DNA of 64,000 nt, from the NCBI GenBank assembly GCA_020698575.1, contig CM036255.1:17324001-17388000 (forward strand), in the 5' to 3' direction. This DNA comes from Bostrychus sinensis (Eukaryota > Chordata > Actinopteri > Gobiiformes > Eleotridae). A program made the position numbers and the translations under genes. Positions 57,601 through 59,439 of the stretch are shown one piece after another (position 1 is the stretch's first letter; every line of letters starts with the position of its first letter). The notes below the pieces were generated by a model that was not told the DNA's origin, made no database searches, and worked only from the letters and a program-made list of their open reading frames with translations.

Positions 57601-58717
57601 CGACAAACACACACAGTCCAGGTAATAGTCTTTTCAGTCAACTTTAATGGAAGTCTCAGCGGTTAAAGAAAGGAAATATAACGCATGCCAAGATAAAGGA
57701 TGTGACCAATTTGAACACCATGACCACTGCAGTATAAGGTACAATGAATAGGTGTAAGATAAGATAGGATGCTTGAAAATGCACACTGGCAGCCAAGATA
57801 ATGCATTCTCATAAATGCACCAACTGACACAGAAAGGAGGCAAAATTTCACTTTTGATGCATTAAGCTTTGGGACTTTTGAGTCAAAATTGTATGCAAAA
57901 ATTTGTCTCCTAGTCATATCCATCCAAACCATAAAATCTAGCCTTCTCTGTTCATAACTACATGTTCATTTCTCTGATAAAGTGATATAATAATAATAAT
58001 AGTTAACTTGCCAGTATATAGCCCAAAAATCCTAATCTTGCACATTTCACTTAACATACTGAATTCTGAAGATTAAAACTTATCAAGAATTTTAAAAAAG
58101 AAGGCTGAGACAATGTTTTCACATTTAAGGCTGGAAAACTCAAAAAAAATGTCTAAATTCTTTCCAGGGCTAGACTTAGCAATGAAGGAGGAGAAAGAGC
58201 AACGACTACGGCTCTCAACCAAGACGCACTGATGACAGGGTACGATTCCCATTTTTCTCTCCAAGGAAAAACAATTTAAATAAAGCACTGTAAACATATG
58301 AATCGTGTTGGTCATAAGGTCTGTTGATCAATATTAAACACTTTATATTGATTATTATTAGTTTATATTTCCTTTCTTTTGGGACAACTTTTCTAGCTCT
58401 TACACATCACGCCTTGCTGTGGCATTTACGGTCTAAAAGTGCATCCAAGAATTACGTGCATTATTATCAGACGATATCACAAATGAAAATAACATTAGAG
58501 AGCCCGCTGCTGCGTAAAACTTGTTTCTACCGTTGACAAAACAACCACGGTAGGTAGTGAAATCTCAAGAAGCCAGTTTTATCACGCTCTCTTTTTTTTT
58601 AGGGGAACGTAGCCTACACAAAATTAAAGGTTATTAAAGGCATTTACTCTTGACCTAATGCGCAAAACATACAATAAAAGGGCACTTACACTGAAAGGAG
58701 GCAGAAATTCCCACCAT
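1328..58717 (-). CDS. runx1t1: runx1t1 (ETO/MTG8) transcriptional corepressor, 11 coding exons
   Basis: Join, in transcription order on the minus strand: 58717-58690, 22735-22598, 20793-20552, 18000-17911, 13716-13535, 7261-6999, 6440-6352, 5722-5527, 5320-5261, 2615-2425, 1648-1328. The total is 1800 nt (599 residues plus TAA), close to the 577-604 residues of human RUNX1T1 isoforms. Visible domains: TAFH/NHR1 about residues 98-195, NHR2 about 318-385, NHR3 coiled coil about 424-490, MYND zinc finger 495-531, then a Ser/Thr/Pro tail ending TPR. Known family role: a nuclear scaffold that docks on DNA-binding factors (E proteins through TAFH) and recruits NCoR/SMRT, SIN3 and histone deacetylases. 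The human gene is the partner of RUNX1 in the t(8;21) leukaemia fusion. RUNX1T1 is preferred over CBFA2T2 and CBFA2T3 because the LQAQQQ segment after the MYND finger and the PPAATPRS tail match RUNX1T1. No frame breaks are seen. Confidence 0.96.
1649..2424 (-). other. runx1t1 intron 10
   Basis: Non-coding stretch between NHR3 and MYND exons. It contains a truncated Tc1-type repeat at 2060-2232 (separate entry). Nothing else is recognised. Confidence 0.8.
2060..2232. mobile_element. Truncated Tc1/mariner-type element end
   Basis: Begins right after a TA with CAGGTGTATCTCAATACATT, a degenerate form of a terminal sequence I recognise from Tc1-like elements in fish (CAGGTGCATCTCAATAAATT). It continues with the typical AT-rich subterminal sequence to CTCATAAAATTAGTG. 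No transposase sequence and no matching right end are present. Confidence 0.5.
2425..2615 (-). CDS. runx1t1: runx1t1 coding exon 10 (NHR3 coiled coil)
   Basis: Acceptor CTTTCCAG before 2615 and donor GTAATA at 2419-2424. Sixty-three whole codons follow the split Glu, in a heptad-like Glu/Lys/Ala-rich helix: EAVNEVKRQAMSELQKAVSE to ALSIINQQEDSSE. NHR3 is a coiled coil that contributes to corepressor and PKA RII-subunit contacts in this family. The reading frame runs on past the donor into VILHTQ, which is intronic. Confidence 0.97.
2866..2984 (-). repeat. Fragment of dispersed tRNA-like repeat (R3 family)
   Basis: The minus strand reads CCACCGTCCAAAGACATGCA, then a first-person-singular-like core common to this family: 'GGTCCACTGGAGACTTTAAA' replacing the usual gap-to-next segment. 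The same order is seen in the copies at 10535, 21012 and 48459. The C-run at 2985-3001 abuts it. Confidence 0.55.
2985..3001 (+). repeat. Poly-C tract
   Basis: Seventeen consecutive C bases. The length is likely to be unreliable in the assembly. Confidence 0.9.
3160..3420. promoter_or_regulatory. Candidate conserved non-coding element in intron 9
   Basis: Repeat-free, mixed-composition stretch in a repeat-rich intron. It carries a perfect octamer ATGCAAAT (POU site) at 3345-3352, AATTAATCCC at about 3156-3165 and TTTAAATTATGCATTT near 3366-3381. Being of enhancer type is inferred from composition and motif clustering only. Confidence 0.3.
3790..3917 (+). repeat. Degenerate (TAG)n microsatellite
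   Basis: Interrupted TAG/CAG/TGG triplets over about 128 bases. Repeats of TAGTAGTAGTAG are broken by AACAGCATTAC and TCGTAGTCATATTGC. The flanks (TTATTTGACTTAATTGTGTG at about 3659 and 4013) are duplicated on both sides of the array. Confidence 0.8.
4588..4800 (+). repeat. (TAG/CAG)n microsatellite joined to TACTCAAGTA-type repeat
   Basis: An array of TAG, CAG and TAC-type triplets (4588-4690) is followed by GCTCAAGTAACAATTCC and AAGTACTTTTACTACTACTT. This is the same pairing of triplet array and AGTACTTTTAC element seen at 13930, 16810, 40290 and 41900. The plus-strand frame through it (Ser/Thr-rich) is low-complexity, not a gene. Confidence 0.7.
5261..5320 (-). CDS. runx1t1: runx1t1 coding exon 9 (linker to NHR3)
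   Basis: Sixty nt, with acceptor ACTTTAG before 5320 and donor GTAAGC at 5255-5260. It reads (E)ILLHRPVSGYVPEEIWKKA, phase 1 at both ends, with Glu codons split across both junctions. It is too short for an ORF search but unmistakable against human FLHRPASGYVPEEIWKKAEE. Because it is a multiple of three with equal phases, it could be skipped without a frameshift. Confidence 0.96.
5527..5722 (-). CDS. runx1t1: runx1t1 coding exon 8 (NHR2 helix)
   Basis: Acceptor CCCACAG before 5722 and donor GTATCG at 5521-5526. Residues 345-409 run [40 protein letters not shown], then EELKKGAPSGQSRQQSPASQ and ENNTT. The helix is essentially the mammalian sequence. The Ser/Gln-rich stretch after it is the variable linker to NHR3 and differs from the human Gly/Ser-rich version. 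Confidence 0.97.
5723..6351 (-). other. runx1t1 intron 7 with a dispersed repeat
   Basis: Mostly filled by the R2-type repeat at 5815-6125, then a fragment AAGTAAAAAGTACTGTAAAG at about 6169-6188 related to the TACTCAAGTA family. No coding sequence. Confidence 0.75.
5815..6125 (-). repeat. R2 composite repeat with tRNA-like box motifs
   Basis: The plus strand reads GATCTTCTAATTCAGGGGTAA, the complement of the tRNA-like head. It then has GGATCCAGAAAGTGTTCAGG, a CTTCCTGGACCCATTACTGA segment and a 3' part with AAATCAGACAATACTTTTTG and GACAAATCAACAAACCGACC. The final part resembles LINE-type tails with repeated ACAAACA. It is the most complete minus-oriented copy near the exons. Confidence 0.55.
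6352..6440 (-). CDS. runx1t1: runx1t1 coding exon 7 (start of NHR2)
   Basis: Acceptor GTGTGCAG before 6440 and donor GTAAGA at 6346-6351. It encodes MHTGSRQEEVIDHRLTDREW, then AEEWKHLDH. This begins NHR2, the amphipathic helix through which ETO proteins form tetramers and pair with other MTG members. A second AG nine bases into the exon (CATACAG) is not used in this model, because only the first one keeps the codon phase with exon 6. Confidence 0.96.
6441..6998 (-). other. runx1t1 intron 6
   Basis: AT-rich intron between the proline-rich linker exon and NHR2. I recognise no repeat family or motif here. Confidence 0.75.
6999..7261 (-). CDS. runx1t1: runx1t1 coding exon 6 (proline-rich linker)
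   Basis: The acceptor CCCTACAG before 7261 has a strong pyrimidine tract, seen on the plus strand as the A-run at 7269-7280. The donor is GTGAGA at 6993-6998. Residues 227-314 include TKENGFERDGTLHPDVHPSK, RPCTISPAQRFSPSNGLSYQ, PPQHYRLDDMAIAHHYRDAY and REIRERARPIG. The linker between TAFH and NHR2 is low-complexity and His/Pro-rich, and diverges most from human around ERDGTLHPDV. A longer antisense reading frame here is a shadow of this exon. Confidence 0.95.
7405..7545 (-). repeat. R2 tRNA-like repeat, short copy
   Basis: The minus strand carries GTGGCTCAATAGATAGTGAA (A-box-like), then CTGAGCTAGAAGATCACCGG and GGTTCAAGTAAAAG (B-box-like GGTTCAAGT). On the other side lies CTGGATCCAAACAGTGTTCC. 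It is truncated before the LINE-like tail. Confidence 0.6.
7565..7727 (+). repeat. R1 repeat copy
   Basis: Contains CCCTTCTGGGGTCATCACAG, CTGCAGTGATTTACATATAC, GATGCCCTTCCTAATGTACG, CCATTTATCCAGTCTTAGGA and CTGGCTTGTGACCCCC in the standard order of the family. This is a near full-length copy. Confidence 0.75.
8384..8487 (+). repeat. R1 repeat, truncated copy
   Basis: Starts inside the family at TTTGGCATAGGTTTTAGACT and runs through GCCCATCCTGATGCAATTCT to CTGGCTTGTCACCCCTGG. The LINE-like end is missing. Confidence 0.7.
8790..9015 (-). mobile_element. RTE-type LINE, 3' fragment of reverse-transcriptase ORF
   Basis: On the minus strand the sequence matches, with decay, the C-terminal end of RTE-clade LINE ORFs common in fish: the segment that normally reads FGHVQR...YIGR...LPGRR.RGRP.RRFMDVV..DM. 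Here it is broken by several stops. The plus-strand end GTGAATCATCTGTCTCCCTA corresponds to the element's 3' end. An inactive relic. Confidence 0.6.
9040..9115 (-). repeat. R1 repeat, truncated minus copy
   Basis: Reads TCACAAGCCAGTCTACTCTT, CCCAAGTCTGGATAAATAGT and GTATCAGGAAGGGCAAAC on the plus strand. It lies just beyond the RTE fragment, in inverted orientation to the copy at 8384. Confidence 0.65.
9440..9660. promoter_or_regulatory. Candidate conserved non-coding element in intron 5
   Basis: Repeat-free block with TTGCTAAGATATTAATCAGC, GTGTAATTACAGATTCCGAT and CCAATAAGCGGGAACGCTAA. CpG content is above the local level and no reading frame is supported. A homeodomain-type TAATTA core is present at about 9509-9514. 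The call is inferred from composition alone. Confidence 0.25.
10535..10800 (+). repeat. R3 tRNA-like dispersed repeat, 3' portion
   Basis: Retains TTCCAAATCCTCCCACCATC, AAAGACATGCATGCGCTAGG, GTGTACCCTGCCTAAGGCCC and ends with AAAGCGGAAGAAGATTAATG AATGAA. The tRNA-like head is missing; compare the fuller copy at 21012. Confidence 0.7.
10936..11106 (+). repeat. R1 repeat copy beside Tc1 insertion
   Basis: Near full-length: CCTTTCTGGGATTGCAACAG, TGCAGTGATTTGCATATTAA, CTTCCTGACACAACCCCTCT, TTATCCAGTCTTGGGACTGG and ACTGGCTTGTGACCCCTTGT. It ends about 30 bases before the Tc1-like element. Confidence 0.8.
11137..12744 (-). mobile_element. Complete Tc1-like DNA transposon, inactivated
   Basis: 1608 bp flanked by TA dinucleotides (11135-11136 and 12745-12746), the Tc1/mariner target duplication. 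The ends CAGTGGAGCAAAAAAGTATT and the matching complement at the right form inverted repeats about 200 bp long. The transposase is on the minus strand. It starts MAKTKELSKDTTNKIVDLHQ at 12378 with an HTH domain, and continues through LKPEHVQARLKFAREHL and the WVFQHDNDPKHTA catalytic block near 11650. Frameshifts and stops separate these pieces. Confidence 0.9.
11350..12378 (-). pseudogene. Tc1-like transposase pseudogene
   Basis: Three frames hold consecutive parts of one transposase: residues with paired-type HTH (12378 down to about 12140), the linker and first catalytic region (about 12116-11910), and the DDE core with HDNDPKHTA (about 11805-11610). The first break falls near 12140, where the frame shifts just after TRTVRK. 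A second break lies near 11900 and the C-terminal third is also disrupted. It cannot encode an active enzyme as it stands. Confidence 0.88.
13535..13716 (-). CDS. runx1t1: runx1t1 coding exon 5 (end of TAFH, basic linker)
   Basis: Acceptor CCTTCAG before 13716 and donor GTGTGT at 13529-13534, a less common donor followed by GGAGG. It encodes residues 167-226: ANLPLLQRELLHCARLAKQN closes TAFH, then LLLDTSTTSPVDSSELLLDV and a basic NGKRRTPDR stretch. In the human protein, nuclear-localisation activity maps to basic residues in this area. The exon ends in phase 2 and the last codon completes Arg227 with exon 6. Confidence 0.96.
13930..14117 (+). repeat. TACTCAAGTA-type element with (CTA)n array
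   Basis: Starts GAAATCTGTACTCAAGTAAAG and continues AAGTAGAAGTAAAAGTACTT. It ends with an interrupted array of CTA/TTA triplets at about 14060-14117. Confidence 0.7.
14850..15190. promoter_or_regulatory. Candidate conserved non-coding element in intron 4
   Basis: Repeat-free run with clustered homeodomain-type cores: TAATTA at 14996-15001 and TTAATTAG at 15060-15067. Further motifs are GCTAATTAGCC near 14911, AACAGTTTATGATCATAATT and CCTAATTGCCAG. The texture is that of developmental enhancers embedded in large regulator genes. Conservation with other fish has not been tested. Confidence 0.35.
15755..15985 (-). repeat. R2 composite repeat
   Basis: Shows GGAGATCTTCTACTGTAGTT, GCCACAGCACTCTTATATCT, TCACACAGTGCTCTGGATCC, TTATTACTATCCTGAAAATT and a tail with AATCAAAATCCAACCGTTAA CTAACTAA. 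The order is the same as in the 24870 copy. Confidence 0.6.
16800..17010 (+). repeat. TACTCAAGTA-type element with CTA-rich array
   Basis: Holds GGACTCAAGTAAAAAGTACT, TACTCAAGTAGGAGTGAAAG, TGTTACTTGAGTAAAAGAAA and GTACTCAGTGTAAAGTTTAT, then CTACTACCACTACGAGTACT triplets. It has the clearest internal inverted motif pair (CTCAAGTA ... TACTTGAG) of the family in this window. Confidence 0.75.
17022..17205 (+). repeat. tRNA-derived SINE (R4)
   Basis: The head GCCTCGGTGGTTTACCTGGT AGGGCA contains an A-box-like TGGTAGGGCA. A B-box-like GGTTTAAATCC lies about 45 bases on. The tail has GATTTGCTCCATGCCATTCC CCTCTCTCACCCTG and TCTATCAAATAAAAACCAAT AAGCCCCAAAAATATAATA. This matches a SINE type I know from spiny-rayed fish. 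Confidence 0.7.
17911..18000 (-). CDS. runx1t1: runx1t1 coding exon 4 (TAFH middle)
   Basis: Ninety nt, phase 0 at both ends, acceptor CTGCAG before 18000 and donor GTACAT at 17905-17910. It encodes residues 137-166: NSTLTIEEFHSKLQEATN, then FPLRPFVIPFLK. This is the central helical part of TAFH and appears unchanged from the mammalian protein as I recall it. Because it is a multiple of three, skipping it would keep frame but destroy the domain. Confidence 0.97.
18590..18715 (+). repeat. R1 repeat, internally rearranged copy
   Basis: Begins TTATTTCTGGGCTCTCCACA and ends GTACAGTCGCTTGTGACCCC CTGTGGC. The usual middle (GATTTGCATA to GATGCCCTTCC) is replaced by GAATGCAGTGGAGGATACC. Confidence 0.6.
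19129..19156 (+). repeat. Poly-A tract
   Basis: Twenty-eight consecutive A bases after AAGAATACC. No retroposed gene is recognised upstream. Confidence 0.9.
19250..19560. promoter_or_regulatory. Candidate conserved non-coding element in intron 3
   Basis: Repeat-free, GC- and CpG-elevated block: GTCTCCTCTCTGCGCCGCTT, CACAACTAGCTAATTAACAG, GCCGAGGCAAGAGGGGGCGC and GGCTAATTAAAAAAATCCTC. Two TAATTA cores are visible. The short minus-strand frame is not protein-like. Confidence 0.3.
19858..20015 (+). repeat. R1 repeat copy (left arm of inverted pair)
   Basis: CCCTTCTAATGTCATCATAG, TGTGATTTGCATACTGATTT, GATGCCCTTCCTGAACCCTC and GAGCACACTGGCTTTTGACC are present in family order. Confidence 0.8.
20125..20265 (-). 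repeat. R1 repeat copy (right arm of inverted pair)
   Basis: The plus strand reads TCTAGTCACAAGCATACTCC, TGCCGGTCCCAAGCCTGAGC and CCAATTCAATATGCGAATTA. It ends GTGCAGATGATTTGTTGTGG CGATCCCAAAAAGGGAAAA. This is the minus-strand version of the copy 110 bases to the left. Confidence 0.8.
20552..20793 (-). CDS. runx1t1: runx1t1 coding exon 3 (Ser-rich linker and start of TAFH/NHR1)
   Basis: Acceptor CCCACAG before 20793 and donor GTGAGT at 20546-20551. Residues 56-136 start with TNGSSHSPTALNGAPSPPNG and a run of seven serines. The TAFH domain begins near residue 98 ([20 protein letters not shown]) and runs to LVLGLV. The segment is almost identical to human RUNX1T1. TAFH is the four-helix docking module that binds E-protein activation domains. 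The exon ends in phase 0. Confidence 0.97.
21012..21340 (+). repeat. R3 tRNA-like dispersed repeat, near full length
   Basis: Head GGTGCATGGTGGCAGTGTGG TTATCACTCCTGCC with an A-box-like sequence, and GTGTTCAATCC resembling a B box. The rest follows as GGAGTCTACATGTCCTCCCT, TGGGTTCTCTCTGGGTACTC TGGCTTCC, GGATAGGCTCCAG and AATAAGCAGAAGAAGATGAA TGAATGAA. This order is a widespread repeat in teleost genomes. Confidence 0.75.
21440..22050. promoter_or_regulatory. Candidate conserved non-coding block in intron 2
   Basis: About 600 bases without recognisable repeats. It contains CTCCTTAATGAGATTAGCTT TTCACTAGCGATCCGC, GCTAACAATTACGTTGGGGA and CGTGCACGATGCGGCACCGC. Frames on the minus strand (21692-21979) are not protein-like. 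The proposal rests on composition and absence of repeats. Confidence 0.3.
22598..22735 (-). CDS. runx1t1: runx1t1 coding exon 2 (N-terminal Ser/Pro-rich segment)
   Basis: Acceptor GTTGTAG before 22735 and donor GTGAGT at 22592-22597. It encodes about residues 10-55, including the family-diagnostic TMPDSPADVKAQSRLTPPTM and a run of four prolines. Human RUNX1T1 has nearly the same residues here, starting from an RTEK segment where this copy has RTGK. This is the first exon shared by the alternative human N-termini, so other first exons could splice onto the same acceptor. It ends in phase 1 and joins exon 3 to make Leu56. Confidence 0.95.
23785..23860 (-). repeat. R1 repeat, truncated minus copy
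   Basis: GGTAGGGCATCACACATCAC, ATGCAAATCACAGCACACTG CAGATTATTTGATGTGG and AAAAGTTGAAAGG. Only the LINE-like half is kept. Confidence 0.65.
24870..25260 (-). repeat. R2 composite repeat, longest copy
   Basis: Plus-strand order: AAGCCAAGACTTGGACTCAA, GATGTTCTAGTTCATGGGTA AATGCTC, GCCACAAAGGTTTTATAGC, GATCCAGATAGTGTTTCGGA, TTGCTTTACTGACCCCTTGT, TTCATGGAAATGTTCATAGA GTTTCATTAAAATCTGACAC and AAACAAACCAACGTCAGC. The last section resembles tails of LINEs common in fish and amphibians. The tRNA-like part sits at the opposite end. Confidence 0.65.
27450..27625 (-). repeat. R1 repeat copy, minus orientation
   Basis: CAGTCACAAGCCAGGGTACT, GGTCCCAAGCCTTGATAAAT, GCATCAGGAAGGAAAATAAG and GCTGAGATCATTTGCTGTGG CACCCCCAGAACAATCAG. 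Near full-length. Confidence 0.75.
27720..28005 (-). repeat. R2 composite repeat
   Basis: ATTGCCCAGATCTGGACTTG, AGGAATCTTCTAGTTGAAGG, GTCAAGACTCCACTAAAACT and TCCTTAGTTCATTATTGTCC TTTCC. Diverged, with the tail trimmed. Confidence 0.55.
28490..29060. promoter_or_regulatory. Candidate conserved non-coding block in intron 1
   Basis: The largest repeat-free, CpG-containing block in the intron. Examples are CAATGAACGATATCTAGGAG, CATTTCATCATCGCTCGCTG and GGTCATTTTGCATTCAAATC. It also has GGACAGCATTGCCTCACCTT GATATGC and GAATTTTTGCCACTCTGCGC. Reading frames are short and unrelated to known proteins. An enhancer role is a guess. Confidence 0.3.
29565..29715 (-). repeat. R2 tRNA-like repeat copy
   Basis: The minus strand gives TGTGGCTCAATAGAGAGAGC ATTTACCCCTGAAC, the cleanest A-box-like head in the window, followed by AACAGTTCAGGTCTAGG in the B-box position. 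The plus strand ends in TTTCTAACCCCTTTGTGGCT. Confidence 0.65.
31030..31110 (+). repeat. R2 tRNA-like repeat fragment
   Basis: TCCTTGGTTCAATTACAGGT keeps the B-box-like GGTTCAATTA. It is followed by TATATCTTTATCATTGCAAG ACAAGGCAAATG, also seen at 34600. It ends about 100 bases before the second Tc1-like element. Confidence 0.5.
31318..31344 (+). repeat. Poly-A tract inside Tc1 terminal repeat
   Basis: Twenty-seven A bases after CTAATGC. The matching place in the right terminal repeat (GCATTAG at about 32709) has no such run, so the tract expanded after insertion. Confidence 0.85.
31585..32650 (+). pseudogene. Tc1-like transposase pseudogene
   Basis: Begins MPCTKELSEDLQVRITDLHE at 31585. An in-frame TGA replaces the codon after HESTI (about 31703). 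The next section runs RRMLSEVKKNLRVSAKDLQK to LWTDETKVELFGRN, the first catalytic Asp block. A TAG follows at about 32090 and a frame change in the A-run after it. Then come PTVKYGGGSITVWG, another stop near 32240, and WVMQQDTDSKH with LLEWPSQSPDLNPIEMLWHD carrying the last acidic residue. Several independent breaks make it inactive. Confidence 0.88.
33169..33207 (+). repeat. (CA)n microsatellite
   Basis: About 39 bases of uninterrupted CA dinucleotide. Confidence 0.95.
33620..33740 (-). repeat. R2 repeat fragment
   Basis: AAAAATCCACTAAAACTAAT CATTTGTTCCTTTATTGACC and TTTTGTGACTGGAGGTAATC are kept. Neither the tRNA-like head nor the long tail is present. Confidence 0.45.
34465..34550 (-). 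repeat. R1 repeat, truncated minus copy
   Basis: GTCAGTAATGGACCAAGGAC is followed by TTTTTGCCAATCCCAAGCCT GGATAAATGGAGAGGGTCGC GTCGGGGAAAGCATCCCACC. It loses the LINE-like half. Confidence 0.6.
34562..34650 (+). repeat. R2 tRNA-like head, plus orientation
   Basis: ACTTTGTGGCTCAATTATAC (A-box-like TGGCTCAATTA), then TTTTTGAGTCCAGGTCTTGG (B-box remnant GAGTCC) and CAATATCTTTACCATTGCAA G. It directly follows an R1 fragment. Confidence 0.6.
40282..40566 (-). repeat. TACTCAAGTA-type element with inverted ends
   Basis: Starts AAGTGGAGGAAAGTAACTAG and ends GAGGACTTCCTCCACATC, so GTGGAGGAA and TTCCTCCAC form short inverted termini about 265 bases apart. Inside are AGCAGTAGCAGTATTAATAT, TTTTACTCAAGTAATCAATT, ACTTCTACCTGAGTAATATT and ATTTGAGTACAGATTTTGAG. 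This is the only copy here with both ends visible. Confidence 0.65.
41900..42122 (-). repeat. (TAG)n array with TACTCAAGTA-type element
   Basis: A 130-base array of GTAGTAG/GTAGTTG/AGCAGTGG units includes two tandem copies of a 30-base unit (GGAATAGTAATCGTAGTAGA AGCAGT...) at about 41972-42031. It is followed by ACTCAAGTTATTTGACTTGA GTACACATTTTAAGTACTTC. Confidence 0.75.
42577..42605 (+). repeat. (ATT)n and poly-T tract
   Basis: ATTATTATTATTATTATT runs into 12 or so T bases. A second poly-T (about 18 bases) lies near 42690-42708. Confidence 0.8.
44640..44862 (+). repeat. Dispersed DNA-element-like repeat (R5)
   Basis: Order: TGTCCCAATTCTTTTGATGT GTGTTGCTGCCATCAAAATT, GATGTGAATAAAAAGTTTTT, and the end TTTTTACACTGTGTCTCAAC TTATTTGGGATTGG. 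The same order occurs at 51850-52098. I know this repeat as widespread in fish but cannot name the family securely. Confidence 0.6.
45820..46008 (+). repeat. R1 repeat copy, near full length
   Basis: CCGCCTTTCCTTTCTGGGAT TGCTCCAGCAAATCATCTGT, CTGTGCATTTTGCACACTGA, CCCTTCCTGATGCAACACTC, CTTGGGACTGGCACAAAAAG and ACTGGCTTGTGACCTTTAGT. Confidence 0.8.
46815..46955 (+). repeat. R1 repeat copy with best-preserved LINE-like end
   Basis: Starts CTTCTCTTCTTTTGGCTGAA CCCTTCCGGGGTCGCCACAG, the form closest to the 3' end of RTE-type LINEs. It runs to GTACCCTGGCTTGTGACCCC TAGTGGC. The usual GATGCCCTTCC segment is deleted. Confidence 0.8.
47524..47645 (+). repeat. R1 repeat copy with internal deletion
   Basis: TTTTTCCTTTTGGCTTTTCC and GGGGTCGACTGATGCCCTTC CTGACACAAGC show a deletion joining the LINE-like end to the distal half. 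It ends AAAGAGGACACTGAATTGTG. Confidence 0.7.
48459..48700 (+). repeat. R3 tRNA-like repeat copy
   Basis: GGGTACATGGTGGCAGAGTG GTTAGCTCTCCTGCTGCTCT TCAAG holds the tRNA-like head. Then come GGCTTCCTCCCACTGTCCAA AGATGTGCATG, TTGGTGACTCTAAACTG, GTGCCCCGCCTAAGGCCC and GGATAGGCTCCAG. Confidence 0.75.
49655..49800 (+). repeat. TACTCAAGTA-type element fragment
   Basis: AAGTGCTCAAAATCTGTACA, CTACTACTTTATTACTCAAG TAGAAATAAAACC, then ACCTACTACCAGTACTAGTA CTAC. Degenerate, but in the same order as the 16800 copy. Confidence 0.55.
51720..51840 (+). repeat. Degenerate TTGGTCTCGGTCTTGAC tandem repeat
   Basis: Units of about 12-18 bases (GACCTGGTCTCGG, CCTTGGTCTCAGTCTTGACT, TGGTCTCATCTTGGTCTTGG ACC) repeat six or so times with substitutions. 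Confidence 0.7.
51850..52098 (+). repeat. R5 dispersed repeat copy
   Basis: CTGATGCTGCCATCATAATG, AACACCCAATATGTTTTTTA TATTTTG and TTTACATTTTACTCTGTGTC CCAACTTTTTCTGAATTGGA match the 44640 copy in order. Confidence 0.6.
52938..53144. mobile_element. Short non-autonomous Tc1-type element (207 bp)
   Basis: The left end CACTGATCAGGCATAACATT ATGACCAC and right end AGTGGTCATAAAGTTCTGGC TGATTGGTGTG are inverted. TA lies on both sides (52936-52937 and 53145-53146). It has no coding sequence, so it is a deletion derivative or MITE of a family I recognise from fish and amphibians. Confidence 0.8.
54632..54687 (+). repeat. (GT)n microsatellite with GAGT interruptions
   Basis: GTGAGTGTGTGTGAGTGTGT units followed by about 24 bases of pure GT. 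The His/Thr-rich minus-strand frame through it is an artefact. Confidence 0.95.
55705..55870 (+). repeat. R1 repeat copy
   Basis: CATAATCACTGCAGCAAATC ATCTGCC, GACTGCAGTGATTGACATAT, GGATGCCCTTCCTGACACTT, TTGGGACTGGCACTATGAGT and ACTGGCTTGTGACCCCTTGT. Confidence 0.8.
58690..58717 (-). CDS. runx1t1: runx1t1 coding exon 1 (28 nt, start codon)
   Basis: Reads MVGISASFQ plus one base, followed by a strong GTAAGT donor at 58684-58689. The spare T joins AT of exon 2 to give Tyr10, so the phase fits. The start has G at +4 but C at -3, an average Kozak context. The MVG...FQ start resembles the short first exon I recall for the paralogue CBFA2T2 (MVGVPGAAAFQ), which supports the call. It lies inside a CpG-rich region typical of a promoter. 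Weak points are the tiny size and the lack of transcript evidence. If the exon is wrong, Met18 in exon 2 is the next in-frame start. Confidence 0.72.
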
Positions 58718-59250
58718 GCGGCACGCTGATGTGAGAGGGCTTAATAATTTCCAGTCCCGAGTTGATTCCACGCTCGGTCCCCTTCGCTGATCCACGGGAG
58801 CCGGGGGAACGAGAACCACAGTCCGGACTCAGTCTCCCAGGTGTGCGCACTCAGAACAATCAGAAAAACAAGCGGTAGAGGAGGAATACGAGCACAACTG
58901 AGAAGTGGTCAGTCACTGGGAGCTGCGGGATGGGAGCGTAGTACGAGGAGGAGAAAAGGAGAGATGCAGAGCGAGGATGGAGTCTTGTTTTCCGCCTTTA
59001 TCCGCCTTTGTAGAGTGGTTCCAGCTCAGTTGAAACAGAGGTGTTTTTCTTTTAAAGGTGAGTTTTATTCACGCACAGACAGCGTACGTGGCCGTGGTCC
59101 GTGTCCTGTAGCTGTGTGTCGAGTCGCTGGGTGCCGTGGAGAGGAGTAGCTGCGCTCTGCCTCCAGTCGGCTGTGCGCAGCGGAGCCAGGTGGCGGGGGG
59201 CGTGGCCTAGCGCGCACCAGGAGAAGGGGGGCAGAGAGCGCATCTGTGTG
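58690..59250 (-). promoter_or_regulatory. runx1t1: CpG-rich promoter and 5' UTR region of runx1t1
   Basis: This is the densest run of CpG dinucleotides in the window, against an AT-rich background. It overlaps coding exon 1 and continues upstream of it in the direction of transcription. At about 59193-59206 the plus strand reads GGCGGGGGGCGTGGCC, an Sp1/KLF-type GC box. No clear TATA box is seen, as expected for a CpG-island promoter. The transcription start cannot be set from sequence alone. Confidence 0.6.
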
Positions 59251-59439
59251 TCCTAAAACAGGTTGGAAAATGCACTGCAGGGTCAACTCAAGACCAAACG
59301 TATTTACTGTTTTGATTTGTTACTGTGGCTATGACCGAGTCAAGCTCTACAATTATAGATTTGTCTGTATAATGAGTCGGGATACGGCTGGAAAAAGTAT
59401 AATAACAAAGTTGTGTCCAGCTCAATAATGGGCCAAGGA

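Larger units (their letters stand above)
22736..58689 (-). other. runx1t1 intron 1 (about 36 kb)
   Basis: Separates the 28-nt first exon from the rest of the protein. I find repeats, microsatellites and repeat-free blocks, but no exon fitting the exon 2 acceptor (needing a phase-1 donor). Stretches not listed separately (for example 25870-27000, 35250-38430, 46020-46800, 56380-57300) are AT-rich sequence in which I see nothing specific. Confidence 0.7.

Noticed and set aside
58841..59149. 102-residue plus-strand Arg-rich frame upstream of exon 1, considered as a divergent gene sharing the promoter
   Set aside because: CpG-rich DNA gives long frames by lack of stops. The sequence is low-complexity, unrecognised, and has no supported splice partner.
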